A stretch of 64,000 nt of DNA from Nannobrachium achirus. Taxonomy: Eukaryota; Chordata; Actinopteri; Myctophiformes; Myctophidae. Each line of letters opens with the position of its first letter. Position 1 is the first letter of the stretch. Under the pieces are notes generated by a model. It saw only the letters and a program-made list of their open reading frames with translations. It searched no databases and was not told the DNA's origin. The stretch is taken from positions 26,580,403 through 26,644,402 of the forward strand of contig OY997659.1 of the NCBI GenBank assembly GCA_963921795.1. Reading direction: 5' to 3'. Shown one piece after another: positions 38,858 through 50,575 of this stretch. The position numbers were made by a program, and so were the translations under genes.

Positions 38858-38904
38858 TAAACTCTCAAGAGTTAAAATAACATTCAGGATTCTTCTGCGG
38901 ACGA
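38858..38904. mobile_element. MITE family B fragment beside the transposon end
   Basis: AAACTCTCAAGAGTTAAAAT followed by AACATTCAGGATTCTTCTGC matches one half of family B. It starts within 10 bp of the right terminus of the large transposon complex. Confidence 0.45.
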
Positions 38905-40272
38905 TTACTCAACCTTAAGCTAGTTAGTGACAATATTGACAGACAATGAAGTGGGAACCTTATCAAATGTATTACCCAAGCCATGTATTACTTTGTGCCC
39001 GATTCCCCAATCTGATATAAAGTCCGGTTAAGTAGATATAACTCCTGACTATAAGGGAGTGAAGAGGAGTGAAGCAGTACGATAACTCTGTGTCCCACTG
39101 TAATTATGGTATTCATGAAAAGATGAATTGAGCGCAGACTAAATCTGTAGCTCCAGGCAAAATCAACAGCTCGGCATTACACTGTGACCCCTGCATGTCT
39201 TGAGGATTCACCTGACATACTGAAACTTTGACGTTTTTTTTTTCTTCCACCAGTCAAGAGTGAGGGAATGAAGTGCATCGATTGCTTGTGATTATTAACT
39301 AGACTGAGATAAGCCCTCTCCTTATTATGCAGATTACTGAGGCTCCGCGCTCCAGCATATTGTACAGATGCAACGGAGCAGCTGCTCTTACAGATGGTGG
39401 GTACACGGATCTATCATTATGCCTCCATTGTCTCCACTTCAATTGTTTAGGGGACAACAGAACTGCATCAAAGAGGAACCCGACTGCAATGAATTAAGAA
39501 AGAGAAACGAAAACCATCAACTAAATTTATACACCGGAGGCCATGGAATGGAGGGGAGCATCATGCGGAAGCTATTTCATATACAACCGTGGTGTCGCCC
39601 ACTCATGTATACTGTACCAAAATCTGTTGGATGCAACAATGTGCACCAAACATATGTTGTTGTTTTTTTTAATGGCTGAAAAAGAGGGCAAAGAAAATGG
39701 GAACCAAATTTTATATTTTTAATTTGAGAAACGCCTTTTTCAGAATTATGCTTTATTACATTAACAAGGGGTGGGGGGATGAATACAGCCTAGTTGATGT
39801 AAATGAATTTTGCACAATAATATTAATCACAAAATGTATCTGGATTATGATGAGTTATAGCAAGACAAGTGATGTGTTTTATGCAATCAATTACATGAAT
39901 TCCACAACCTTAATGTGTGTCTGAGAACACGTTCACTTTCAAGCTACACTAAGCCTGGAGAACAATGAATTGAAGGCAACGCTTACATCAAAACATCCCG
40001 CGGAGGTAAGCACAATGAAGGAGTTATATGCAGCCAATGTCAATTTTGCCCTCAAGGGGAACCTCTGGTTGTCCATTTGCCTTACCACACCTCCTGCAGC
40101 GCACTGCTGAGATCAGGACACTGGTAACTCCCCAACCCTGATCAAACATGACATGCCACTATGAGGGAATTACATGCTCAGATTATAATAGAGAAGGTCA
40201 CACTATGTTGTAAGGCATAGCAGCACTCACACAGTCATGCCGTTAGCAAGGGTTTTATTACTTTAAGAAATA
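38905..40272. other. Gene-free interval
   Basis: Unique sequence. A 103-codon plus-strand frame at 39,368-39,679 has no recognisable domain and no splice context that I trust. Confidence 0.5.
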
Positions 40273-40556
40273 TGGTGCGGCAGTGGCGCAGGGGTCGAGA
40301 AACCGTCATTAGAACACGGATAACGGAGGGTTCCCGAAGGGTTCCCAGTTCGATCCCGGGCTACCCCAGAGTTAGTGTCGAAGAGTCCTTGAGCAAAACT
40401 CTGAACCCCTAGTTGCTCCCGGTGAGCAGGTTGGTACTTGCATGATTTCCTCCGCCATCATTGAATGAATGTGTGTGTGAATGGGTGAATGTAATGCACA
40501 ATCTAATCTATGTAAAGCACCTTGGATAAAGGCGCTATATAAATGCACCATTTACG
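40273..40556 (+). mobile_element. tRNA-derived SINE with LINE-type tail
   Basis: Box A TGGCGCAGGGG (40284-40294) and box B AGTTCGATCCC (40348-40358) mark the head. The body has GTCCTTGAGCAAAACTCTGA and the tail TAAAGCACCTTGGATAAAGG followed by CGCTATATAAATGCACCATT. Such a tail is common in teleost SINEs that share a LINE 3' end. The box A to box B spacing is enlarged by a partial duplication (GGGTTCCC, twice). Confidence 0.8.
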
Positions 40557-41327
40557 GTAATGCAATGACACCAAACTGATTACAATACGTATGCCTTATG
40601 AATCAAGCATGGTGTGAATTAAAAGTTACTTACCAAATTAAAGTAGTTATTCAGAGATAAATACCATTAGCCTACAGACCAAAAAAATAAAAGAATTGTT
40701 TTAAATGGTCAAAGAATTTATCCAGATTATTTGCATACTTTTTTCTGGCACAAATACTATGTTAAATCGTTAAAATACAGGGATATAATACAACACAGTG
40801 GGCAGGAGACCTCAAGGAACCCTCAAATAAGGTCAAAGGTCACTCAATAGAGGAATAAAGTGAACATTAAGTTTAAGACATAAGTGGGAGCAGAGGAATG
40901 AAAAGGTGAGTACAGTATAGTAAACAAAATAGAATCAATATTTACATATATATGACATATTAAGATTGATGTACTAATTCACTGCTGTTGTACAACAAAG
41001 CATTCGCCCACTTTTTATGCCTGTAAACAAACAAAACAAAGTTGAAACTGAGTAATTTGACATTGTAGCTCTATTGTAGGCTATTGTATCTTAATTGAAG
41101 TTGTCTGAGTCTAAATGAACCATGATGGCCAGAAGAAACATCCCTTTATGTTTTTGTATGACATGGCGGAACAGCTGGTGTTTATATGTCCAAAAGATTC
41201 CTAACAGATATAGGCCCTATAGCCTACCAAAGTTCACACACTCTACTTTCAGGACTTTTATGGTTGAAATCATACAGCCACTATCATAACACACATAACA
41301 GTATAGGCCATTTCTTGTTCCATGCTG

Positions 41328-41660
41328 ACATTGATTGATTGATTGAAGAATGTATTAGAAGTTTGCAATAGAAAAAAGTACAGTTTCATGACAGTACAAA
41401 TCCCTGGTACAAGGTCAACTAAAAGGAGATCCTAGAAAGCCGAGGCTTATTTCCACAGGAACCACACTTTAAGTTTTGCACAAATAGAAACTCCTTTCAC
41501 AACAAAGCAACAACCTTTGATTGATTGATTGATTGATTGACTGATTGACTGATTGAAGACTATATTAGAAGTTTGCATAGAAAAAAGTACAGTTTCATGA
41601 CGGTACAGTTCACGGGTACAAGGTCAACTAAAAGGAGATCCTAGGAAAGCACTTTTACAC
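41328..41660. repeat. Two diverged tandem copies of a unit of about 190 bp
   Basis: Both copies have (TGAT)n, then ATATTAGAAGTTTGCA or ATGTATTAGAAGTTTGCA, AAAAAAGTACAGTTTCATGA, GGTACAAGGTCAACTAAAAG and GAGATCCTAG. The starts lie about 190 bp apart. A TTGA-type microsatellite joined to a conserved unit resembles a LINE 3' tail on the minus strand; this is inference. Confidence 0.6.
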
Positions 41661-42824
41661 AGGAAACCATTGAAGTATCTCATATAACATTGAATGACAG
41701 ACAGAACATAGTACTATGCAGTAGATATGGTCTGGAGAAAAAATAAATAAACAGAGAAAAAAAATAAAAATAAACAGTGCAAAAAATATATACAGTATAG
41801 GTAAATACAAAGAAGGGTCAGGGGAGGGTAAGGTTGGGTTTGTTATTGCCAGTTGCGAACGGCTGCTGCCTGTAAACCAGGGTTTACTGAACTGTTTACT
41901 GTACTCCAACTGTTTACTGTAGGCTACATAGTAGCCTACTTTTTTATACTTGTGTTGATGATGTCTTATATATTATTGTATATCAGTATGTATTTGAATG
42001 TCTCGAGGAATTGAAATCAGAGAGATTGAACCACAATGGAAACAATTAGCCCTTGGGTCCTTTTAGCACTATAATCGTACAGGTAGCTGTAGTAGGCTAC
42101 TATTTGCAAACGGTTGTTAATGAAGTAGCCTATTCAATCAATCAATAAATCAACGGCAGCCTGTGAAAAGAGGAGCATTCTTGCTAGCTGCAATTTCCCC
42201 AAAAGGTCCAGCAGACCAGCACTAGCAAAAACAACTGAGAAAAGCAAGGTGAGAAAAGTTCTGTCCATATTATGAGAGGAAGAATGGCAATGACCACCAA
42301 AATGTTGAATTTCTACTAGCCTAGTCTAAACCAAACGTCCTGCACTTTAATTAATGGAGTCTAAATGCGACATAGCAGCCTACCTGTTGAGACCTCAGTC
42401 AGTGGAAAGGAGGGAACGTGCAGACAACATCACAGATCACACCACCTGCTGCGCACGTTATCCAAAACGTTTGTTTGATTAATCATTATTAAAGGTGCAC
42501 TAGTATATTTTTCTTTTGTTAAAACATGTGTTAAATAGCTCTTTATTCTGATAGCGTTCGTTTGTACAGTAACAGGGGTATCGCTTCCGTCTCTCCAGCT
42601 CTTTACTTGGCTAAACAGGAAAGGCATGTTCTCGTTGGGATACCACCAGTTTTATCCAATAAAGGCATAAAGCCGAGAGAGAGAACTCCTAGCATGCAGG
42701 ATAAACAACTAGTGAAAGTGTCCCAGCAGAAAGCCTGGTGAGGCGAGGTTAGTGAAAGTGGAAGTGGTGACACAAACAAATGAGCAGACAAATTTTAAAC
42801 TGGAACACTGTAAAATTGAGAATG

Positions 42825-43185
42825 TTAAAGGAGCTATAGTCAACTTTTTCTTGAAAAACGGATGCTAAAATAAAAATAATGTTTCGAAAATATTTTATAA
42901 AAAAAATAAGCTTCATATATGTGTTTCAATTAAAAAATGACCACAAAAAGCGGAAAAATAATGATAAAATAATCATTTTGGTCCTTTGTTTACATTTACA
43001 GGGCCCGTAAATGTAAACAAAGGGCCAAATTAAATGATTATTTTATCATTATTTTTCCGCTTTTTGTGGTCATTTTTTAATTGAAACACATATATGAAGC
43101 TTATTTTTTTTATAAAATATTTTCGAAACATTATTTTTATTTTAGCATCCGTTTTTCAAGAAAAAGTTGACTATAGCTCCTTTAA
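42825..43185. mobile_element. 361-bp near-perfect palindrome flanked by TTAA
   Basis: The left arm starts TTAAAGGAGCTATAGTCAAC and the right arm ends GTTGACTATAGCTCCTTTAA. Arms of about 178 bp are nearly identical in inverted orientation, including CGGATGCTAAAATAAAAATA, AAGCTTCATATATGTGTTTC and TTTGTTTACATTTAC. The centre is GGGCCC. TTAA at both ends fits the target duplication of piggyBac- or Kolobok-type elements. There is no reading frame, so it is probably a non-autonomous foldback MITE. Loss of symmetry is limited to a few bases near the centre. Confidence 0.85.
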
Positions 43186-43489
43186 ATCTCTCCTGATTGG
43201 TTAAAATTGGCAGCCCACATGAAAATGTATTTAATGTTTATTTAAGAGATGGAGAGGCAGAAGGACCAGCTAGTGAACAAAAAATTCTAGATTAGTCCAT
43301 TTGAAATGTCAAAAATCTATAGGCTATAGTTGTTTGCTATGTTGTCTTTTTTTGTTTTGTTTTTTGTAGCTTATTCATGGTGTCCTAATTTTGTTGCCAT
43401 TTGAGCAATCTGCATAATCCAAGATATATGCCTGGTAACAATTTCAAAAACATAAAAACTTTTGAACTGCATGCATGTCCTACAATTAA

Positions 43490-44215
43490 AAACCTCCACC
43501 GGCTGTCCGTCCGTCCGTCTGTCACACGTCACACGTCACACGTCACACTTTTGCCCTGCTCATATCTCCACAACCGTTGCCCCCATCCATGCCAAATTTT
43601 GCACACACACTCCTTACCTGCCAAACTACAACCTCCAAGGACCCCCGGAGCTCCAGGGACCCCCAGGTCCCTGGGGGACCCCCAGGTGTAAAAAATGACC
43701 AAATGTGCAAAAATGACCAAATGATCACCCCAACGGGGCTGCTCACGGGGAATTCCTGGGGACCACCCACTCCTGGTGCTCCAGAACGGATGCAAAAGTG
43801 GTGGCGCCCCCAGTGGAGGACCCCCTCCACTGCAGCTCACATAAAATGCCGTAACTCGGGCTAGGAGCGTCCGGGAGAGCCGGGGCCGGTACCTATTCGT
43901 CCGCCAAGGCAACGCGGAGACCCCACCCCTCATTTCTCACATGGCCCTCTTCTAGCGCCACCTTCAGGCCGATTTTTAAAACACATTTTTGGATACTGCT
44001 CCTACAGTTTTGGCCCTAAAATCACGCAAATCGCTACACAGTATGTCTACACTCATCCCATCAACATGAATCTGTCCCATATAGCGCCACCTTCAGGCCG
44101 GTTTTTAAAAACACATTTTTGGACACTGCTCCTACAGATTTTGCCCTAAAATCACGAAAATCACTACACAGTATGTCTACACTCATGTCATCAACATGGA
44201 TCAGGAAGATTTTGG
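43490..44215 (-). mobile_element. Complex repeat C, copy 1, with about 129-bp tandem units
   Basis: It contains CCGT repeats (43506-43519), four CACACGT units (43523-43548), GGACCCCCAGG repeats, and then two units of about 129 bp starting TAGCGCCACCTTCAGGCCG at 43,953 and 44,082. The words TAGCGCCACC and the GTCCGTCC tract recur at 48.2-48.9 kb as their complement. Orientation is inferred from that copy. No convincing coding frame is present. Confidence 0.6.
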
Positions 44216-45600
44216 AAAAACAAATTTTTGCCCTATTTGTCGCTTATCTCCCGATTAGGGAGTCTTACTGGTATCTCTGTTATAGGGTTTCAGTGTTGCC
44301 AGATGTATGATAATTATCGTATTTATATGCAAATCTTACCATCTGTACGATCAATAATTCCAAAAATGCCCAAATGTACAATCATTTCACCATATGTGTG
44401 AATTCACTAAATTCTCTGGCTGCTGATTGAGGATCCGGTTTAGCTTTTCAAAATAAGTTGGTAAATCTGACCCTATCTGTATGAGGCAAATTGGCCTACT
44501 CTTCGCGTCTTTCCAGTCCACTTTCAGGCTTTTATTTGGGTAAGGAAGTTGCCTGTTTCCACATAGCATATGTGGGAGTAGGAGTCTCAAACAAATCGTT
44601 TCTTAGAATAAATACGAAAAAAGTGAAATTACATTACACCTATGATATATATTTTTGGCTCTGTACGATAGTTTTCCTTCCATTTGATGTTTATATCTGT
44701 TCAATACTAAGCGTAGAAATGATCTTTCTGATTACTTTTTTGTTGTTGATTTGCATTCATATGGGGACCTTTTAGCTTGGTTTCCTAAACGGCAACTTTG
44801 TTCAACTCTTGTAATTTGCATAAGGGAAGATGGAACGCTGATGGAATTTTGGATCATATTCCATATGGATAAACAGTTTTCCCCAATCATAATAAAATAC
44901 TCCACACACAAGAAATGATGAATGTCCACACCAGGGAATATGCGTTTTTGTGTTGAAGTTTAGTCAGAGTTCAAAGTACTGTACAAGTACAGTATAGAGC
45001 ATTTTCTCACCCATAGTTTCTCTGAGTGACAAAGCATAATGATTCACAGATATATGGAGTTTACAGAATACATTAGTCACATTCTGATTGGACAATTAAA
45101 CATAACATGGATGGGATGTTGTTGTGACTGAGTCTCATGGACTCAGAAGCCAAGGATGTAGAATGTTTTGGCGTTTTTATTATCCCGTGTCCTGGACACT
45201 TTGACATTTCTGGTCAATCTTTCTGTCCCTGGAGTGGGGCAGATTCTCGTCTCGTGCATTAGTTATCAGATCAAAACATCATGGCATTGACTTTTAACAC
45301 TGAGAATGATATCTATACCATGTTAAACAACAATAACATATTTTACTATCAAACGCCATCTTGAAACTATCAATATAGACCAGCTCGTCCTAGATTGAAT
45401 GACGTGTAATACCTCTTTTAGGTTGGTTTCATGTGCGTAGAATCCATTTCTGATGTTCTATTTTCAATTGCAGATCAGATCTCACGTGTTAAAGGCCAGG
45501 TCAAGATCTATCTCACACTTTCTCATCCAAGCAGACAGCAGATATGGTCACTCGTCACTTCACCATTGACATGTTACCAAGCAGGTATGCTGGAATTAGC

Positions 45601-45780
45601 CGGTGCGGTCTGCTGGCCTCGTGGTCCGGGCACCTAGGCTCTAAACTAAAGGATCAGGACTCAAACCCGCTATACACAGTCAGGTTCGAGTCCTGATCCC
45701 GACGATGTCTTTCCCCATCTCTCTCTCTCCCTGTTTCCTGTTTTCCATCTACACTGTAATAAACTATCAATTTAAGGCAG
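45601..45780 (+). mobile_element. tRNA-derived SINE with internal inverted insert
   Basis: CTGGCCTCGTGGTCCGGGC resembles the head and GGTTCGAGTCC (45683-45693) is box B. The body GATCCCGACGATGTCTTTCC, TCTCTCTCTCCCTGTTTCCT and the tail TGTAATAAACT match the SINE at 25.5 kb. GGATCAGGACTCAAACC (45651-45667) is an inverted near-copy of the box B region, which is unusual. Confidence 0.7.
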
Positions 45781-46859
45781 AAATCTAATCAGCAAGCTAT
45801 ATACCGTATGCTTTGATGATTTTGATTCATATTAGGCAAAATTTGACAATTAGACATAACGGAAGTAGGGAGGAGGCTTCACATCCACTTCATATTTTAC
45901 TCACGATCAGCTTCCGTGCACCAGACTGTATGACAGGAAGCATTAGGAAATTGTGGGAGGCAACAGTCTGGCCACGCGAGAATATGGAAGTAACTTTATG
46001 GAACTGTCTTATGTGAACAGTAGTCATTTCCTAGCCTGTGACCATAGTGAGGCTTTAATGGGTTAAGCGTGGGATGAACCTATCCTGGTTTTTGTCTGTG
46101 AAAGCAGTATTAAAGTGCCAAGCTTTTCCTGATTTAACCCCACGAGCCAAAGAACACAACCAAGTTCTGAGTTGGATTTTGTTTTGACTTACCAATCAAT
46201 CATTTATTACCTTTTTACCTTAACAGCAAATAGATATAGTATTCAGTATAGTTTCCATGAATTACAAAAACAAGCATCACTCTTGCTTCCCAAATCCTAA
46301 GTCGGTTCATTAGCAGTGCAATTTCTGTTTGCAATATCAGAAAGCAGCTACATCCACTGTGGTTAGTCGAGATGACTTGTAAATGAAGCCGGAAATCTCT
46401 GTGTACCATTTCTTTTATACTATGCATTTATTCAAAACCGGCACCAAATATATGACATAAATACATCCTCCTCAAAATGCAACACATCTGAAAATGTGCA
46501 CAGCAGCAATATAAGCCGTTTTATCCCGGCAGGTCAAAAACTATGTTTCCTCATATTTTCATAATTAATTCATTAACTTGTATCTGCTGTATTTAGTTAT
46601 TTATTTTAAGGAAAGACTGTTTTCCCTTTTCTTCGGTTAGGTGTCATGGGTGGGGGGGAATGAGCCCCTGTCACAGCACAAAGCTCCCGTCAGAAGTCCA
46701 CTTTAGGCTTGTCTGTTGTTAGGACCTGGTCCACATGGGGCCAAATGTGATTGGAAAGCCCAGAGGGAGGACTTCCACCAGTCACAAGGGCATTGTTAGC
46801 GCCTCCAAAATGGCCCGAGAAGAATGACTGATTATGCAACCACAGCCAGGGTTACTAAT

Positions 46860-47110
46860 AGGAATTCTATTTGAATTTCTAACATAACAGATGTTTGCTG
46901 GGCACCTCCATGGAGTGTGCATACACAGTTATGCTAATTCACCAGTGTTTCTCTTCAAGTTGGCTCAGAGTCATTAGAGCACACAGCTAGCTTGGATCCT
47001 TCTGTCAAACTAATAATTGGCCATTATTGATATTAATTAACATTTTTGCTCCCTATCTCCTTTCTGACCTGCTATCTGTTGGTAAATCTAGTTACCGAGT
47101 CCTATTAAGG
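46860..47110. promoter_or_regulatory. Candidate noncoding regulatory block
   Basis: Unique sequence with AACTAATAATTGGCCATTAT and TGATATTAATTAACA, a dense homeodomain-site cluster, and TTATGCTAATTCACC upstream. It is the nearest strong candidate on the desert side before the SINE at 47.3 kb. Confidence 0.28.
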
Positions 47111-47289
47111 CAATCCAATCCAAGGGACTCTATAGTAGTCATATAAGCCATTTATCAGAATGAAAACACAAGGCGAATTAGGAATTGAGTTCAGACAGTT
47201 GTCTTTATTCTCTGCTGACTACCTTTTGATCACCATTATACATTTCTAATAGGGTAGAAACTGCTAAGGAAAGAAGGGGTGGGGTTTGC

Positions 47290-47577
47290 CATTGCTCACG
47301 CCTGTGGATGAGAGCTGAAGTAAGTAAGCATTGCTGAGCCACGTGTACTTGATGTACAAGTACATCCCCCAGCCATGATGTGATGAAATACAGCCCCTGG
47401 ACATGACGCTAGTATATCGCAGGGACCTGCCCCCAATTCAACCCATGGTGCTGAGTGCCAAGCAGGGAGGCATTTGGTCTCATTTTTATAGTCTTTAACT
47501 GGCCAGGGAATCAAACCCCAACCTCCCAATCTCAGGGCAGACACTCTAACCAACCACAAGGCCACTGAGATGGATGA
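47290..47577 (-). mobile_element. tRNA-derived SINE, reverse orientation
   Basis: On the minus strand the head reads GTGGCCTTGTGGTTGGTTAG with box B GGTTTGATTCC (47518-47508). Downstream are CCTCCCTGCTTGGCACTCAG and GGGGGCAGGTCCCTGC. It differs in body from the other SINEs here, so it is a second SINE family. Confidence 0.7.
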
Positions 47578-48229
47578 CAGGTGAAAGGGATCTGTAATAG
47601 TGTTCTCGGTTGATGAGGCATCCTTACCATCAGCTGGTATTTCTTGGTGAAGCCTAATGCTGCAGTTCATTCCCTGCTTTTGGTCAGTCACAATTAGGCT
47701 AATACTACACTTATTACAGCACAACATTTAAGTTGTTGATGAGTCAACCTCCAGAAGGATTTGGTTTTGGTCTCTCTGCCATTATGTTGCAATAAGTATC
47801 GGAAGCATTGTACTACGTAGGTTTATGGCTTCAGATCAAGAAACCCTAATAGGTATATATTGACCAGTTCTTTTCCATAAAACTCCAAAGGGACTGGCTG
47901 TTGCAAGAAAATACATCAAAAAGGCTATCAGTGGTGGTTGGATCTTCTGTGTAAAATCAATAGTGAGCCATAGATGGCTTGAGTTTTCACAGTTCTCTCT
48001 CGTCATTTAAAATGACTGTGGGCAACAATGCTGGAAAGGACCCAGGGGAGTTTTGTAACTTAGCAACCATATGGTTGGTAAGGTAGAGATTAGCAATATA
48101 TAATCTGTTTTGCCATTGTTGAAAGTATCACAGACAGAGTATATTGAATATTGTGTCCATTGCGGTTCTACACATAAAGAACTAGAAGCAGTGCTCTTCC
48201 GAGCACAGGTCTCCACCAGGTCAGGCATG

Positions 48230-48915
48230 TAATGTGTTTTACGTCGGCCTCCTGATGGCGCTATAAAAGGCTGATGTAAAAAATGCAGGGAAAAGGTTTT
48301 ACCTTGGCCTCTAAGGAGTGCGCATACAAAGTTTGACACTAATCGGTGGAGTTATAGGTGAAAACATGAATCGGCCTGTTATAGCGCCACCATGAGGCTG
48401 ATTTGATTTTTCTTAAGTGGCATTTATTCCTCTGCCTATTGGGAATGTGCATGCACAATTTCACCAAAATCGCACACTGTGTTCAGGATTTCAGGCATTT
48501 TATTCAAAACTGACCAATCCTGCAAACTTTGAAAGCCAGTTTTAGCCAATCAGGATGGAATATGGAAAATCTGACACATCCATGTCGATCACATGACTGT
48601 AGAGATACTGTCTACTGATTTACGTGATTTTTGGACAAAATCTGTAGGAGTACTGGCAAAAATTAGTTTTGCAAAAGTCGGCCTCCTGGTGGCGCTAGAA
48701 CAGGCCCATGTGAAATATTTGGGGCAGAGGTTCTGAATTGGTGTCGAGGGAGTGTGTGTGCACAGTTTGGCAGCGACCGGGCCAACGGCGCCGGAGATTA
48801 GCTGGTAACGGACAAACGGACGGACGGACGCACGCACGGACGCACGCACGGACGGACGGACGGACGGACCGAGGGGAAAACATACTCTCCCTCAGCCTTC
48901 GGCTGGTGGAGACAA
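48230..48915 (+). mobile_element. Complex repeat C, copy 2
   Basis: CGGCCTCCTGATGGCGCTAT and CGGCCTCCTGGTGGCGCTAG repeat, with TTATAGCGCCACCATGAGGC between. GGACGGACG and GCACGCACGG tracts follow (about 48,812-48,870), then CTCAGCCTTCGGCTGGTGGA. The order matches the element at 43.5 kb read on the opposite strand. Confidence 0.6.
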
Positions 48916-49359
48916 TGAATGGATCAGCTGTGCACAATTATAGACTTCAATAATACTACAGTAGCTTCATGTGTTGTTGCTGATGTAAGTAACCGTATGT
49001 AACCTATGTTACATGTTATATAATGTGATGTTGCCACAAGTGTACAACCTATTTTTATGTTACTGGTCCAGTTGGATATGCAAATGCACATTTTACAACA
49101 AAATATGTTACCTTTATTTGTTTGGATTAGTGTATAACAATAGCACAATGCTTTGAAAGGGATTCACTTAGAAGCAGTTGCAATCATTGAGCCTAATGAA
49201 TTTTCCACAGCAAGTTTAGTTACCAAGTTTATTAGTCTCTGATGACATTCAGCTAAAATCTTGTGGAAATGCCAAGTTTGTATAATATGCACTTTTGAGG
49301 GACTTATTTAACATGTTTAAGTTAGAGATTAGAGATAAGATTTGTCCATCATTTAGGCC

Positions 49360-49640
49360 GTATTATCAAAGCTGCGCTCTGAATCAAGGAAGGATTTAAG
49401 AATCCCGTGGCTACGTGGCTCTTGTGACAAGAGGCATAGCAGTCCCTTAACTGAGCTGTATTTAATAGCCTAGCTTCAACTGTAAAGGCTCTCTCCCTTG
49501 TGAATTACTCCCAGAACCCAATTACAAGTTTCATCATCAATCATGAGCATTATTTATTCAGTAAAATGAATTTCTAATTAATAACTGATGAGCATTATGG
49601 CCTTGAAGACTGTAAAGCAATTAATTATGGTTGGCAATGG
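49360..49640. promoter_or_regulatory. Candidate noncoding regulatory block
   Basis: Unique sequence with CCCAATTACAAG, CATTATTTATTCAGT, TTTCTAATTAATAACTG and GCAATTAATTATGG. TTTATT and TAATTA sites are clustered within 140 bp. Confidence 0.28.
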
Positions 49641-50188
49641 GGAATATCCCTGTAAAGGACTACCTGGCGCACAGTCACAGCACAGCAGCGCCAACAGGCT
49701 AATGTCCACAAAGAAGATGCCACTGGATTGTTTTCCCAACTAAGCTTTATTGAGATAATTATGTTCAAGAATGCTGTCCCGAAGCTGTCATACTGATCGG
49801 GATGAACCAAGAGTCTACATGTTGGGGGAACTGCAGAAACACTAAATTGAAGAGTATGGATGTGTATTTAGCAGTGTTGGCCTAAGCTTTCTGCCATACA
49901 GTACCTCCTATCATCATCGTATTTGTATATATTTTTGTACCTTGCGAGATGATTTACTGTACATTCTGAATACAGGGCACTCTACATAGTGTAACCCGTT
50001 TGAGTTGTTTTGCAGTGAACACTGCACCTGGAAACGTCTATATTTGAGGCCAAGGGAAAAAGCAACATAACCAACCTGTTCTCTGATTATCTGTGTGTGG
50101 TTATCATATACTAACAAATGTACAATATAATATACAACTACAGTAGCCTATACAATCATCTATAGTCACTCACCTGTCGTCCAGCTGA

Positions 50189-50286
50189 AACTGAGGCTCG
50201 AAACAACAAAATCTAAGCAAATGATACAAACTATCTAAACTGAGGCTCGAAACAACAAAATCTAAGCAAATGATACAAACTATCTA
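50189..50286. repeat. Perfect 49-bp tandem duplication
   Basis: The unit starts AACTGAGGCTCGAAACAACA and ends GATACAAACTATCTA. It occurs twice head to tail (50189-50237 and 50238-50286) without a mismatch, so the duplication is recent or an assembly artefact. Confidence 0.9.
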
Positions 50287-50453
50287 AGAATCTACAAAAT
50301 ATTACTGTTACTGTTATTTTCACAGGTCATGCTGATGCAGACCATTTATTTATATTTTATTAATTTGCCTTTTTGTAGCAGTTACTGTACGGTATAAACT
50401 CTATTGTGTGCTAACTTTCTGCTATATGCGAATACACCTTCAGATCTATCTCT

Positions 50454-50575
50454 GACCGAAAATAGCAGATCTACAAGGCAAGCTCACACGTTGCAGCTCG
50501 ACACATTGTGAGCTTGCAGATTGGCTAGTATTTTTGGTGCACGACAGCAGCTTGCAAATAATTATAATTCACCCT
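50454..50575. mobile_element. Palindromic MITE, family A, copy 8
   Basis: GAAAATAGCAGATCTACAAG and TTGTGAGCTTGCAGATTGGC form the palindrome. The right part has TTTTTGGTGCACGACAGCAG and ends TATAATTCACCCTTT. The left terminus is degraded. Confidence 0.65.

Larger units (their letters stand above)
44216..48229. other. Gene-free interval
   Basis: It contains two SINEs (45.6 and 47.3 kb) and the candidate block at 46.9 kb. The rest is AT-rich unique sequence without reading frames of interest. Confidence 0.55.

Noticed and set aside
39368-39679. A 103-codon plus-strand open frame in unique sequence
   Set aside because: There is no recognisable domain, codon bias or splice context; the length is within chance expectation for 64 kb.
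40273-40360. Possible functional tRNA gene
   Set aside because: Box spacing is too long and the sequence continues into a SINE body with a LINE-type tail.
48812-48870. CRISPR-like array of short direct repeats
   Set aside because: The GGAC/GCAC units are contiguous simple repeats without spacers, in a eukaryotic context.
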